Shown piece after piece: positions 16,654-24,838 of a DNA stretch of 64,000 nucleotides. The DNA lies in the NCBI GenBank assembly GCA_958352845.1, contig CATWQC010000002.1, forward strand, positions 77,059 to 141,058, given 5' to 3'. The notes under the pieces are model-generated. The model searched no databases and had not been told where the DNA came from. It saw only the letters and a list, made by a program, of their open reading frames with translations. Positions within the stretch are counted from its first letter, which is position 1. Every line of letters starts with the position of its first letter. Both the position numbers and the translations under genes were made by a program. This stretch comes from an uncultured Collinsella sp. (GTDB lineage Bacteria; Actinomycetota; Coriobacteriia; Coriobacteriales; Coriobacteriaceae).

Positions 16654-17640
16654 TTACAGCGCGAAGTCGCCGCCGACGAGCGTGGAGACGGGCTCCTCGT
16701 GGTAAACGGCGGAGATGGCCTGAGCGAACTCCTCGGCGACCGAGATGGTCTTAATCTTGCCGCCGACCTCGACGGGGATGGCGTCGGTGACGACGCACTC
16801 GACGATCGGGGCGTCGTTCAGGCGCTCGATGGCCGGACCGGAGAAGATACCGTGGGTGGCGCAGACGTAGATGTCGCCAGCGCCCATAGCCTTGAGCTCC
16901 TTGACGTTGGCGCACAGGGTGCCAGCGGTGTCGATCATGTCGTCGTTGATGATGCAGGTCTTGCCCTTGATGTCACCGATGATGCCCATGACCTCGGCGG
17001 CGTTGTGGCGCGGACGGCCCTTGTGGGCGATGGCCAGGTCGCAGCCGAGCATGTCGGACAGCTTCTTGGCGGCCTTGGCGCGACCCACGTCGGGGGAGAC
17101 GACAACCAGGTTGTCGGTGTCGAAGTGCATGTCGTTGTAGTACTGGCCAAACAGCGGCAGCGCGGACAGGTGGTTAACCGGGATATCGAAGAAGCCCTGG
17201 ATCTGACCCTGGTGCAGGTCGAGGGTGATGATGCGGTTGACGCCGGCGCGCTCGAGCAGGTTGGCGACGAGGCGGGCGGTGATGGGCTCGCGCGGGCCGG
17301 CCTTGCGGTCCTGGCGGGCATAGCCGTAGTGGGTGATGACGGCGGTGATGGAGCGGGCGGATGCGCGCTTGGCAGCGTCGGTGGCGATGAGCAGCTCCAT
17401 GAGCATGTCGTTGACGTTGCCGCCGGCCACGGACTGAATCAGGAAGACGTCGGCGCCGCGGACGGTCTCGTCGTAGCGGGCGTAAATCTCACCATTGGCG
17501 AACTGCTTTAGCGTAAGGCCCGAAAGCTCGACCCCAAGGTACTCAGCGATCTTCTGAGCGAGGGGACGGTTGGAGGAACCGGAATACACGCGGATGGACT
17601 TGCGCATATTCTCCGACTTCTCGGGATCATTAATCGGCAT
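16654..17640 (-). CDS. prs: Ribose-phosphate pyrophosphokinase (PRPP synthetase)
   Basis: 328 residues. It makes PRPP from ribose 5-phosphate and ATP for purine, pyrimidine, His and NAD synthesis. Motifs: QFANGEIYARYDETVRG, the flexible-loop YARQDRKAGPREPI, ITLDLHQGQIQGFFDIPV, the PRPP loop region VVSPDVGRAKAAKK and the PRT signature INDDMIDTAGTL (usually VDDMIDTAGT). The start ATG at 17640 has AAGGAG upstream. It follows glmU on the same strand, an arrangement common in bacteria, but a terminator lies between them. Confidence 0.96.
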   Translation of the reverse strand: MPINDPEKSENMRKSIRVYSGSSNRPLAQKIAEYLGVELSGLTLKQFANGEIYARYDETVRGADVFLIQSVAGGNVNDMLMELLIATDAAKRASARSITAVITHYGYARQDRKAGPREPITARLVANLLERAGVNRIITLDLHQGQIQGFFDIPVNHLSALPLFGQYYNDMHFDTDNLVVVSPDVGRAKAAKKLSDMLGCDLAIAHKGRPRHNAAEVMGIIGDIKGKTCIINDDMIDTAGTLCANVKELKAMGAGDIYVCATHGIFSGPAIERLNDAPIVECVVTDAIPVEVGGKIKTISVAEEFAQAISAVYHEEPVSTLVGGDFAL

Positions 17641-17786
17641 TACCCTTCTCCTTTATACATCGAATGCCATATAGATGCCTTTTTGCATTGTAACCGCGCG
17701 GCGGGGTTAATCGGGTCTTGATAACGTCTTTACCGTCAACGGACACGAACCGACCACTCATTCTGTCACGCAGGTCAGCATAGAAA

Positions 17787-17816
17787 AAGGAGCCGTCCCC
17801 ATGGGAACAGCTCCTT
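17787..17816 (-). terminator. Terminator of glmU
   Basis: AAGGAGC...GCTCCTT with an inner stem around CCCATGGG; on the minus strand it is followed by T5. It begins 18 bases beyond the glmU stop. This suggests prs has its own promoter in 17641-17786. Confidence 0.85.
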
Positions 17817-17833
17817 AGATGCTTGGTAAAACG

Positions 17834-19246
17834 TTATACCTCGTCGTCCTCGTGCAGGCGGCGGCGGTAATCGGCGGCCCAGCCCTCAATATTTACCTGA
17901 CGGGCGCGGCCCAGTCCGAGCGCGTCTGCCGGGACCGGCTCGGTGATGACGGAGCCGGCAGCCACGAGCGCGCCGTCGCCGATCTGGGCGGGCGCGACCA
18001 TCATGGTGTCGGAACCGATGAAGGCATCCTTGCCGATGACGGTCTTGTGCTTGTGCACGCCGTCGTAGTTGCAGGTGATGGAGCCCGCGCCCACGTTGAC
18101 GCCGGAGCCCATGGTGGTGTCGCCGATGTAGGACAGGTGTGGAACCTTGGAGCCCTCACCGATCGTGGACTTCTTGATCTCCACGTGCGTGCCGGCCTTG
18201 GAACCGTCGAGCATGTGGGTACCCGGGCGCAGGTAGGCGCGTGGGCCGCAGTCGACGCCGTTCTCGATGACGGCCTCGATGGCGATGGTCTCATCGATGG
18301 TGCAGCCACTGCCGACGGTGGTGTCGGTGAGGCGGCTGTTGGGGCCGAGCTGGCACTCCTCGCCCACGGTGACGTGGCCGATCAGGTGCGTCTGCGGCCA
18401 CACGACGGTATCGCGGCCGATAACGGCATCGGGGCCGATCCAGGCCTGCGTGGGATCGATGAAGGTAACGCCCTCGGCCATCCAGTGCTCGTTGATGCGG
18501 TCGCGCGCGATGGCGGTGAGCTGCGCGAGCTGGATACGGCTGTTGACGCCCAGGCCGTCGCGGTAGTCATCGCAGTGGAAGATGGAGACTGCCTGGCCGT
18601 GGTCTTTGAGGATCTCGAGCATGTCGGGCAGATAGTACTCGGACTGCGCGTTGTCGTTGCCGATCTCGTCGATGTGCGCGGCGAGCTGCGCGCCGTCGAA
18701 GGCGTAGCAGCCGGCGTTGCACTCGAGCAGCGTGGCGGCCTGCTCGGGCGTGCAGTCCTTCTGCTCGATGATGCGCTCGATCTGGCCGTCGGCGCCCAGC
18801 TTGATGCGGCCGTAGCCGAAGGGGTCGGGCGGGGTCATGGTCATGACGGTGCAGGCGAGCTCGCCGGTGGCGACGGTCTGTGCGAACTTGGCGACGGTGT
18901 CGGCGGTAATGAGCGGCAGGTCGCCGTTGAGCACGATGACGGGGCCTTGCGTGATGCCGCAGGCCTCGAGCGCGACCTTGACGGCGTGGCCGGTGCCCAG
19001 GCGCTCGGTCTGCTCGACGCACTCGACCTTGGTGGCGCTGTTGGCGTAGGCGCCGTCGATAAGGGCACGCATCTCGTCGGCGTGGCTGCCGATGACGACC
19101 ACGACGCGGCTGCAGCCGGCCTTGACGGTGGCGTCGACGATCCACTGGACCATGGGCTTGCCCAGGATCTTGTGCGAAACCTTGCAGTGGTTCGACTTCA
19201 TGCGGGTGCCCTCGCCGGCGGCGAGGATAATTGCGGTTGCGTCCAT
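17834..19246 (-). CDS. glmU: Bifunctional UDP-GlcNAc pyrophosphorylase / glucosamine-1-phosphate acetyltransferase
   Basis: 470 residues. The N-terminal uridylyltransferase domain has ILAAGEGTRMKS near residue 7, QTERLGTGHAV and LNGDLPLI; the C-terminal half is a left-handed beta-helix acetyltransferase of hexapeptide repeats with GPRAYLRPGT, HVEIKKSTIGEGSKV and GAGSITCNYDGVHKHKT. It makes UDP-GlcNAc for peptidoglycan in the cytosol. The ATG at 19246 has AGGAGA 4 bases upstream; the frame is open much further upstream but that extension is Arg-rich non-coding translation. It is divergent from the ECF transporter operon. Confidence 0.96.
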   Translation of the reverse strand: MDATAIILAAGEGTRMKSNHCKVSHKILGKPMVQWIVDATVKAGCSRVVVVIGSHADEMRALIDGAYANSATKVECVEQTERLGTGHAVKVALEACGITQGPVIVLNGDLPLITADTVAKFAQTVATGELACTVMTMTPPDPFGYGRIKLGADGQIERIIEQKDCTPEQAATLLECNAGCYAFDGAQLAAHIDEIGNDNAQSEYYLPDMLEILKDHGQAVSIFHCDDYRDGLGVNSRIQLAQLTAIARDRINEHWMAEGVTFIDPTQAWIGPDAVIGRDTVVWPQTHLIGHVTVGEECQLGPNSRLTDTTVGSGCTIDETIAIEAVIENGVDCGPRAYLRPGTHMLDGSKAGTHVEIKKSTIGEGSKVPHLSYIGDTTMGSGVNVGAGSITCNYDGVHKHKTVIGKDAFIGSDTMMVAPAQIGDGALVAAGSVITEPVPADALGLGRARQVNIEGWAADYRRRLHEDDEV

Positions 19247-19444
19247 GTGATCTCCTGTTACGTTATAGAGACGTGTGTTTGGAAACGATACACGGCACAA
19301 TATGATACCGCAGGCATATGATGAGCGCGTAACGATTGACGCGTGACGGCCGGTGTCGCTGCCGCCGGCGTGGTGTTTGCGCTGGTTATGCATGGCGGCG
19401 GCGCTGCGGCGTTGGCGTTTTGCGCGAGGGGATGGGAGGTGCCC

Positions 19445-20332
19445 GTGGATATCATGCGAGAGGAATCGGGCAACGAACCCGTCGCGGCATTTTCGATGTC
19501 GCATCCGGCGGTGCCGGCGCTCTACACGGTGCTGACGCTGGGACTCACCATGTTCTCGATGCAACCGGTGCTGATTGCGCTGTCGCTTGCGGGCGGGCTG
19601 GCGTACGGGCTTGCGACGCGCGGCGCCGCGCGCACGTTGGGGGCGCTTCGCTGGCAGCTGCCGGTGATTTTGATCATCGCGGTACTCAATCCGCTGTTTA
19701 GCGCCTCGGGCTCGACGGAGCTGTTCCATATTGGCATGCGTGCGGTGTATCTAGAGAGCATGGTATACGGCCTGTGCATGGGCGGGCTGTTTGTGGCGAG
19801 CGTGCTGTGGTTTGAGGCCGCGGCGTCGATGCTTGGCTACGACAAGGTGCTTGCGCTTCTGGGTAACACCGCACCGGTGATCGCGCTCATGATTTCGATG
19901 TGCATGCGGCTTATCCCGCAGTTTTTGCGTCGCGGTCGTACGGTACTGGCGGTGCAGGATGCGATTGATGTGCCGGGTCGCGCGCCGGCCGACCCCGTGC
20001 GCTCGCGCTTGCGGGCCTCGAGCGTGCTGATGGGCTGGGGCATGGAGGATTCGCTGGAGCGCGCTGACGCCATGCACTCGCGCGGATGGGGAGCCGCGAC
20101 GCGTCGCACGACGTACGCGCGGTATCGGCTGGGGCGCGGCGATGTTGCCGCGCTGGTTGGGCTTGCGCTGTTTGGTGTGGCCACGACGGCAGTGGCGTGG
20201 ACCGCGACGACGCAGTATTCGTTTTACCCGCAGCTATCGGCGCCGGCGCCGTGGCCAGGCTATGTTGTATACGCGGCCTGGATGGCGCTGCCCTGCGTGC
20301 TGCACGCGATTGACGAGAAGAGGTTTGGCTGA
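19445..20332 (+). CDS. ecfT: ECF transporter transmembrane T component
   Basis: About 295 residues with several membrane spans and the T-component coupling helix pattern: SMCMRLIPQFLRRG, then GWGMEDSLERADAMHSRGWG, whose Ala-Arg-Gly-type motifs (RADAMHSRG) dock on the ATPases. The start is uncertain: GTG at 19445 has GGGAGGT 4 bases upstream, ATG at 19454 is an alternative, and the frame is open back to 19343. The stop overlaps the ATPase start (ATGA). First gene of a T-A/A'-S operon. Confidence 0.88.
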   Translation: MDIMREESGNEPVAAFSMSHPAVPALYTVLTLGLTMFSMQPVLIALSLAGGLAYGLATRGAARTLGALRWQLPVILIIAVLNPLFSASGSTELFHIGMRAVYLESMVYGLCMGGLFVASVLWFEAAASMLGYDKVLALLGNTAPVIALMISMCMRLIPQFLRRGRTVLAVQDAIDVPGRAPADPVRSRLRASSVLMGWGMEDSLERADAMHSRGWGAATRRTTYARYRLGRGDVAALVGLALFGVATTAVAWTATTQYSFYPQLSAPAPWPGYVVYAAWMALPCVLHAIDEKRFG

Positions 20333-21786
20333 TGGCTCGGTTGGACGGGAGCATGATGGCGGGCGTGGCGTGCGGCTCGGATACGCCGGCGATTGAAGTG
20401 CGGGGCCTGAGCTTTACCTACCCCGGGGCTGAGGCACCGGTGTTCGAGGGGCTCGATTGGCGTGTTTCCCAAGGTGCGTTTGCACTGCTTGTTGGCGGTA
20501 CCGGATCGGGCAAGTCGACGCTGCTCTCGCTGCTCAAACCCGAGATTTCGCCGGCAGGCGAATGCACTGGCGAGCTGCGCGTGCTGGGCGAGAGCGCTGC
20601 TGATATGGACGTTCGGGCGTCCGCAGAGCGCGTGGGCTATGTGTTTCAGGACCCCGAGAACCAGATCGTGTGCGAAACCGTGTGGCACGAGATGGCGTTT
20701 GGCCTGGAAAACTTAGGCATGTCGCGCGACGAGATGCGCCGTCGCGTGGCCGAGACCAGCTATTTCTTCGGGTTGGAGGATTGGCTCCACCGCGATACCG
20801 ATACGCTTTCGGGCGGACGCAAGCAGCTGCTGTCGCTGGCGGCCGTGCTGGCGCTGCGTCCGCGCGTGCTTCTGCTTGACGAGCCCACGTCCCAACTGGA
20901 TCCCGTTGCCGAGAAGAGTTTTCTGCATGCGCTGTTCCGCGTGAATCGCGAGCTGGGCTGCACGGTTGTCGTGGCAACGCATCAGCCACGTCCGATGCTC
21001 GAATACGCGACGTGCGCGTACCGGATTGAGGGCAGACGCGTGTGCGAGGTGGCTGACCTAGCGAGTTTAGGTAGTCGCGAGGGACTTTTGGCTTTGGACT
21101 CTTTCTGGCCCGCGCAGGTGGCGGCGACGAGTGCGGCGGCAGCTATTCGCGAGAGCTGGTTTCGCTACGATCGGGCGTCCGGCTGGGTGCTGCGCGGGCT
21201 CGATGCGTCGTTTTCGGCAGGCGCGGTGCATGCGGTTGTGGGCGGTAACGGCTGTGGTAAGTCGACAATGCTTTCGGTGCTGGCCAAGACGGTCAAGTTG
21301 CAGCGTGGGCATATGGAGCGCGGGGCTGCCTCGGCGGCACTGCTGCCTCAGAATCCCAAGGCGTTGCTGGTTGCCGAGACAGTGCGCGATGAGCTGATGG
21401 AATGGGCTTCGACCTGCGGGTATGACGAGGGCGCGGCCCAGGAGCGCGCGGCGCAGCTGGGATTGGACGGCCTGGATGGGCGACACCCGTACGATCTTTC
21501 GGGCGGGCAGCGTCAACTGCTTGCGTTGGCAAAACTGCTTCTGATTGGCCCCGAGCTGCTGTTGCTCGATGAGCCCACCAAGGGCTTGGACCTGGCCAGC
21601 CGCTGTATCATCGCTCGCGCCCTGCGTGACCATGCGAAGGCTGGCGGCACCGTCATCATGGCCACGCACGATCTGGATTTTGCCGAGCAGGTTGCCGATG
21701 ACATTGCCATGATGTTCGACGGCGAGATTGCCTGCATGGAGCCGCCGTCCGACTTCTTTGCCGACAATGTGTTTTATAGGGCGTGA
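20332..21786 (+). CDS. ECF transporter ATPase, two ABC domains fused in one chain
   Basis: 484 residues with two complete ABC modules. First: Walker A GGTGSGKST near residue 55, signature LSGGRKQLLSLAAVL, Walker B VLLLDEPTSQLD. Second: GGNGCGKSTMLSVL near 305, LSGGQRQLLALAKLL, LLLLDEPTKGLD. In many ECF systems EcfA and EcfA' are separate subunits; here they are one polypeptide, guaranteeing the heterodimer. It overlaps ecfT by 1 base and the S-component gene starts 4 bases after it. Confidence 0.93.
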   Translation: MARLDGSMMAGVACGSDTPAIEVRGLSFTYPGAEAPVFEGLDWRVSQGAFALLVGGTGSGKSTLLSLLKPEISPAGECTGELRVLGESAADMDVRASAERVGYVFQDPENQIVCETVWHEMAFGLENLGMSRDEMRRRVAETSYFFGLEDWLHRDTDTLSGGRKQLLSLAAVLALRPRVLLLDEPTSQLDPVAEKSFLHALFRVNRELGCTVVVATHQPRPMLEYATCAYRIEGRRVCEVADLASLGSREGLLALDSFWPAQVAATSAAAAIRESWFRYDRASGWVLRGLDASFSAGAVHAVVGGNGCGKSTMLSVLAKTVKLQRGHMERGAASAALLPQNPKALLVAETVRDELMEWASTCGYDEGAAQERAAQLGLDGLDGRHPYDLSGGQRQLLALAKLLLIGPELLLLDEPTKGLDLASRCIIARALRDHAKAGGTVIMATHDLDFAEQVADDIAMMFDGEIACMEPPSDFFADNVFYRA

Positions 21787-21790
21787 TGGG

Positions 21791-22504
21791 ATGACGGATT
21801 ATCGCGTCGCGCGCCTACTCGCAAAACTGGAGATCCCGCTGCTGCTGGCGGTTCCCGCAGTGATGGCTGCGGCGTTGCTGGCGGGCGTTGAGCAGGCGGC
21901 GCTTGCCATGCTTGTCGTGGTGGCGCTGGTGCTTGCGTTGTTCTTTGCGGGCTACGAGGCGTCGCGACCGGGCCTGCGCCAGATTATGCCAACGCTGGTT
22001 CTGGCGGCGTTGGCCGCAGCGGGGCGCATCTTGTTTGGACCCATTCCTGACTTTAAACCCGTGAGCGCCATCGCCATTATCGCCGGGGCGACACTCGGTC
22101 GTCGTAACGGCTTTATGGTCGGCGCGCTGGCGGCGCTGACCAGCAACTTCTTTTTTGGGCAGGGCATGTGGACGCCATGGCAGATGTATGCCTGGGGTCT
22201 GGTTGGCTATGTTGGCGGTGAGTTGGCGCATGCGGGCGCGTTCGACCGTGCGGATGGAACCGTGCGCATGCCGTCGCTGATGGCGTACGGCTTTGCATCG
22301 GGCCTGCTCTACGGCGTGGTGATCAACGCCTACGACATCATCGGTTTTGTGCAGCCGCTCACGTGGGCGGGCGCCGTGGCGCGTCTTGCCACGGCGGTGC
22401 CGTTCGACATTACGCACGGCCTTGCGACCTGCGTGTTCTTGGCCGCCCTGTACAAGCCCTGGTGTCGACGGATCAACCGCGTCGTCGTGAAGTACGGACT
22501 GTAG
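21791..22504 (+). CDS. ECF transporter S component, substrate unassigned
   Basis: 237 residues, about six membrane helices. PDFKPVSAIAIIAGATLGRR, ALTSNFFFGQGMWTPWQMYA and VGYVGGEL are typical of an ECF S-component subgroup often described as cobalamin or unknown-substrate type, but I cannot fix the substrate. It binds the vitamin or cofactor on the outer face and topples in the membrane with EcfT/EcfA. A dedicated (group I-like) operon with its own T and ATPases is implied. Start ATG at 21791 follows GATGGG. Confidence 0.82.
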   Translation: MTDYRVARLLAKLEIPLLLAVPAVMAAALLAGVEQAALAMLVVVALVLALFFAGYEASRPGLRQIMPTLVLAALAAAGRILFGPIPDFKPVSAIAIIAGATLGRRNGFMVGALAALTSNFFFGQGMWTPWQMYAWGLVGYVGGELAHAGAFDRADGTVRMPSLMAYGFASGLLYGVVINAYDIIGFVQPLTWAGAVARLATAVPFDITHGLATCVFLAALYKPWCRRINRVVVKYGL

Positions 22505-22551
22505 TGACGGTTGCGCCGGGACGAGAATCAATACTGCCTTGGTGTCATATC

Positions 22552-22703
22552 AAAACTATGCCGGTTTACGGGGCTGGATTGACGCAGGCCGACCATACCG
22601 GCATTTTTCGAAAATAGACAAGCCGTCTACCTGCGGTTTTATTTTGCTCGAATTGCGTATGGTTGGGGGGTCGCGATTCAGCCCCGTAAACCGGCATAGT
22701 TTT
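22552..22703. repeat. 152-bp nested palindrome, copy A1
   Basis: Outer arms AAAACTATGCCGGTTTACGG... and its complement match over 23 bp perfectly; a second inner stem pairs CCGACCATAC with GTATGGTTGG; the centre carries the AAAACCGCAGGTAGA core (as its complement). The length is exactly 152 bp, as in the copies at 37756 and 38255. It begins 47 bases after the S-component gene. Confidence 0.85.
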
Positions 22704-22805
22704 GGAATGGCCGGCTGATATGACGGGCGTCGTGGTCCTCAGAGAGCCAAATCGATCCGCTTTCTTCCGTCTCCAGACGCCCCCAGGGAATCAGTTGACG
22801 GCGCT

Positions 22806-22966
22806 CGCCACGAAACTGGCCCATCTACTACGTTTAGCTTGATACCCCCGACCATGACCGCGTTTTATGAAAAACCGCAGGCTTTCTACCTGCGGTTTTC
22901 TTTTTCGTTGTTCGCTGTGGTTGAGGATAGTGGCTTAAACGTACTAGATGGACCAGTTTCGTGGCG
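22806..22966. repeat. ~161-bp nested palindrome, copy B1
   Basis: Arms CGCCACGAAACTGGCCCATC... and the complement ending at 22966 match over about 33 bp with a few mismatches; the centre is a perfect hairpin AAAACCGCAGG / CCTGCGGTTTT (22871-22899). Modules resembling GATCCCCTTTCCTCCGTC flank it at about 22754-22795 and 23002-23032. Together with A1 it forms a cassette whose reverse complement recurs at 37937-38406. The rest of the 534-base gap has no gene. Confidence 0.8.
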
Positions 22967-23038
22967 GATGGGCCGCGTGGATGCCCTCGCGAGGTGAAAA
23001 TGATCCCCTTTCCTCCGTCCCCAGGGGATCAGTTGGGG

Positions 23039-23857
23039 CTAGAGCTCTAGCGTGAGGGTGACGGGACAGTGGTCGCTGCCAAAGATATCGCCACGGATGC
23101 CGGCGTCGCGCACATTGCCGGCGATTGCGTCGCTTACCAAGAAATAATCGATGCGCCAGCCGGCGTTGTTCTTGCGAGCATTAAAGCGGTAGCTCCACCA
23201 GCTGTAGACGCCCTCGACGTCGGGGTTTGCCGCGCGCCAGGTATCGGTAAACCCGGCGTTGAGCAGCTCGGTAAACTTGCCGCGCTCCTCGTCCGAAAAG
23301 CCGGCGTTGCCGCGGTTGGACTTGGGGTTCTTAAGGTCGATCTCCTCGTGCGCCACGTTAAAGTCGCCGCAGGTTACAACGGGCTTGCCGGTCTCGCGCT
23401 CAAGCGCGCTCAAAAAGCCGCGATAGGCATCGTCCCAGGCCATGCGCACGTCGATGCGCGCGAGCTCACTTTGGGCGTTGGGCGTGTAGACATCCACAAA
23501 CCAAAACTTGTCGAACTCGAGCGCGCAGACGCGGCCCTCGGTCGCGGCCTGCGCCACGAGCTCGGCTGCCTCGCCCTCGCCGGCGTAAGGTAGCAGCGCG
23601 TCGGCGCGCAACACGCGCAGCGGTTCCTGGCGGCTAAAGACCGCGGTGCCCGAATAGCCTTTGCGTTCGGCGTAGCTCCAGGTTTGGTGATAGCCGGCCA
23701 GGTCGATATCGACCTGGCCCTCTTGCAGCTTGGTCTCTTGCAGCGCCAGGATATCGACGTCGAGTTCTTGCGCGATCTGGATAAAGCTCGGGTCCTTTTT
23801 GAGCACGGCGCGCAGGCCGTTGACGTTCCACGAGGCGAAAGTGTAAGTCTGAGGCAT
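23039..23857 (-). CDS. xth: Exodeoxyribonuclease III family AP endonuclease
   Basis: 272 residues, EEP fold. Landmarks: FASWNVNGLRA, ILALQETKL (metal-binding Glu), GYSGTAVFSR, VDVYTPNAQ, TCGDFNVAHEEIDLKNP, WRIDYFLVS and the final GSDHCPVTL (catalytic Asp-His). It cleaves DNA at abasic sites and has 3' exonuclease activity in base excision repair. The ATG at 23857 has GAAAGGAC upstream. Slightly longer than ExoA of about 250 residues because of a loop around GEGEAAELVAQAATEGR. Divergent from the sirtuin gene. Confidence 0.93.
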   Translation of the reverse strand: MPQTYTFASWNVNGLRAVLKKDPSFIQIAQELDVDILALQETKLQEGQVDIDLAGYHQTWSYAERKGYSGTAVFSRQEPLRVLRADALLPYAGEGEAAELVAQAATEGRVCALEFDKFWFVDVYTPNAQSELARIDVRMAWDDAYRGFLSALERETGKPVVTCGDFNVAHEEIDLKNPKSNRGNAGFSDEERGKFTELLNAGFTDTWRAANPDVEGVYSWWSYRFNARKNNAGWRIDYFLVSDAIAGNVRDAGIRGDIFGSDHCPVTLTLEL

Positions 23858-23991
23858 GGTGTCCTTTCGACGGGGTTGGCAGGCTTAAGATTAGCGCAAC
23901 AGGGGCGGGGTGGGACCCACGCGCACTAACCCAAGACCGCGTGCTGGGACATCGCCCGACGCCGCCCGACCAACGAGGACGGAGGACTCAT

Positions 23992-24744
23992 ATGACGCAG
24001 GCAATAACGGATCCCAAGCAGGCCTCCGCCGCGTTGGCGGAGCTGTTCGGCACCCACAAGCGCGTGGTCTTCTTTGGCGGCGCGGGCGTTTCTACGGCGA
24101 GTGGCATCCCCGATTTCCGCAGCGTGGACGGCCTGTATCACCAGCAGTTTGCCTACCCGCCCGAAACCATGCTCTCGCATAGCTTTTACGAGGCGCATCC
24201 GGCCGAGTTCTTCGACTTCTACCGCACCAAGATGATCGCGCTTGGCGCCAAGCCCAACCGCTGCCACACCAAGCTGACCGAGCTGGAGCGCGCCGGCAAG
24301 CTTGATGCCGTGGTGACGCAGAACATCGACGGCCTGCATCAGATGGCGGGCTCGCAGCGTGTGTTCGAGCTGCACGGATCGGTCCATCGCAACATTTGCC
24401 AGTCGTGCGGCGCGGTCTATAGCGCCGAGTGGATTTGCTCGCGCGAGCACGAGGATGCCGCGGGCGTGCCCGTGTGCCCTGCGTGCGGCGGGCGCATCAA
24501 GCCCGATGTGGTGCTCTACGAGGAGCCGCTCGACGAGCGCGTGCTGACCGGCGCCGTTGCCGCCATCGCCGCGGCCGATGCCCTCATCGTGGGCGGGACC
24601 TCGCTCGTGGTGTATCCGGCGGCGGGCCTTACGCGTTACTTTACCGGCGATACGCTGGCCATTTGCAATCTTGCCCCCACCGATCAGGATGCAAATGCCG
24701 ACCTGCTGATTTCTTGCGACATCGCGGCCGCGTTTGCGTTCTAG
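23992..24744 (+). CDS. Sir2-family NAD-dependent protein deacylase
   Basis: 250 residues. The NAD-binding GAGVSTASGIPDFRS, TQNIDGLHQMAGS and catalytic-His ELHGS motifs are intact, and CQSC...CPAC provide the structural zinc site. It removes acyl groups from lysines using NAD+, yielding nicotinamide and O-acyl-ADP-ribose. GGAGGAC precedes the ATG at 23992 by 4-5 bases. The gene stands alone; a TACAAT box just after its stop (24759-24764) may start the folate gene transcript. Confidence 0.93.
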   Translation: MTQAITDPKQASAALAELFGTHKRVVFFGGAGVSTASGIPDFRSVDGLYHQQFAYPPETMLSHSFYEAHPAEFFDFYRTKMIALGAKPNRCHTKLTELERAGKLDAVVTQNIDGLHQMAGSQRVFELHGSVHRNICQSCGAVYSAEWICSREHEDAAGVPVCPACGGRIKPDVVLYEEPLDERVLTGAVAAIAAADALIVGGTSLVVYPAAGLTRYFTGDTLAICNLAPTDQDANADLLISCDIAAAFAF

Positions 24745-24838
24745 CCCGTGTGCGCGGATACAATAGAAAGACTGATTGCAAAGCGACCCCGCCGCCTGCG
24801 CCCAAGCGCGGCGGTGTGGGCATTTGAGGAGGATGTTC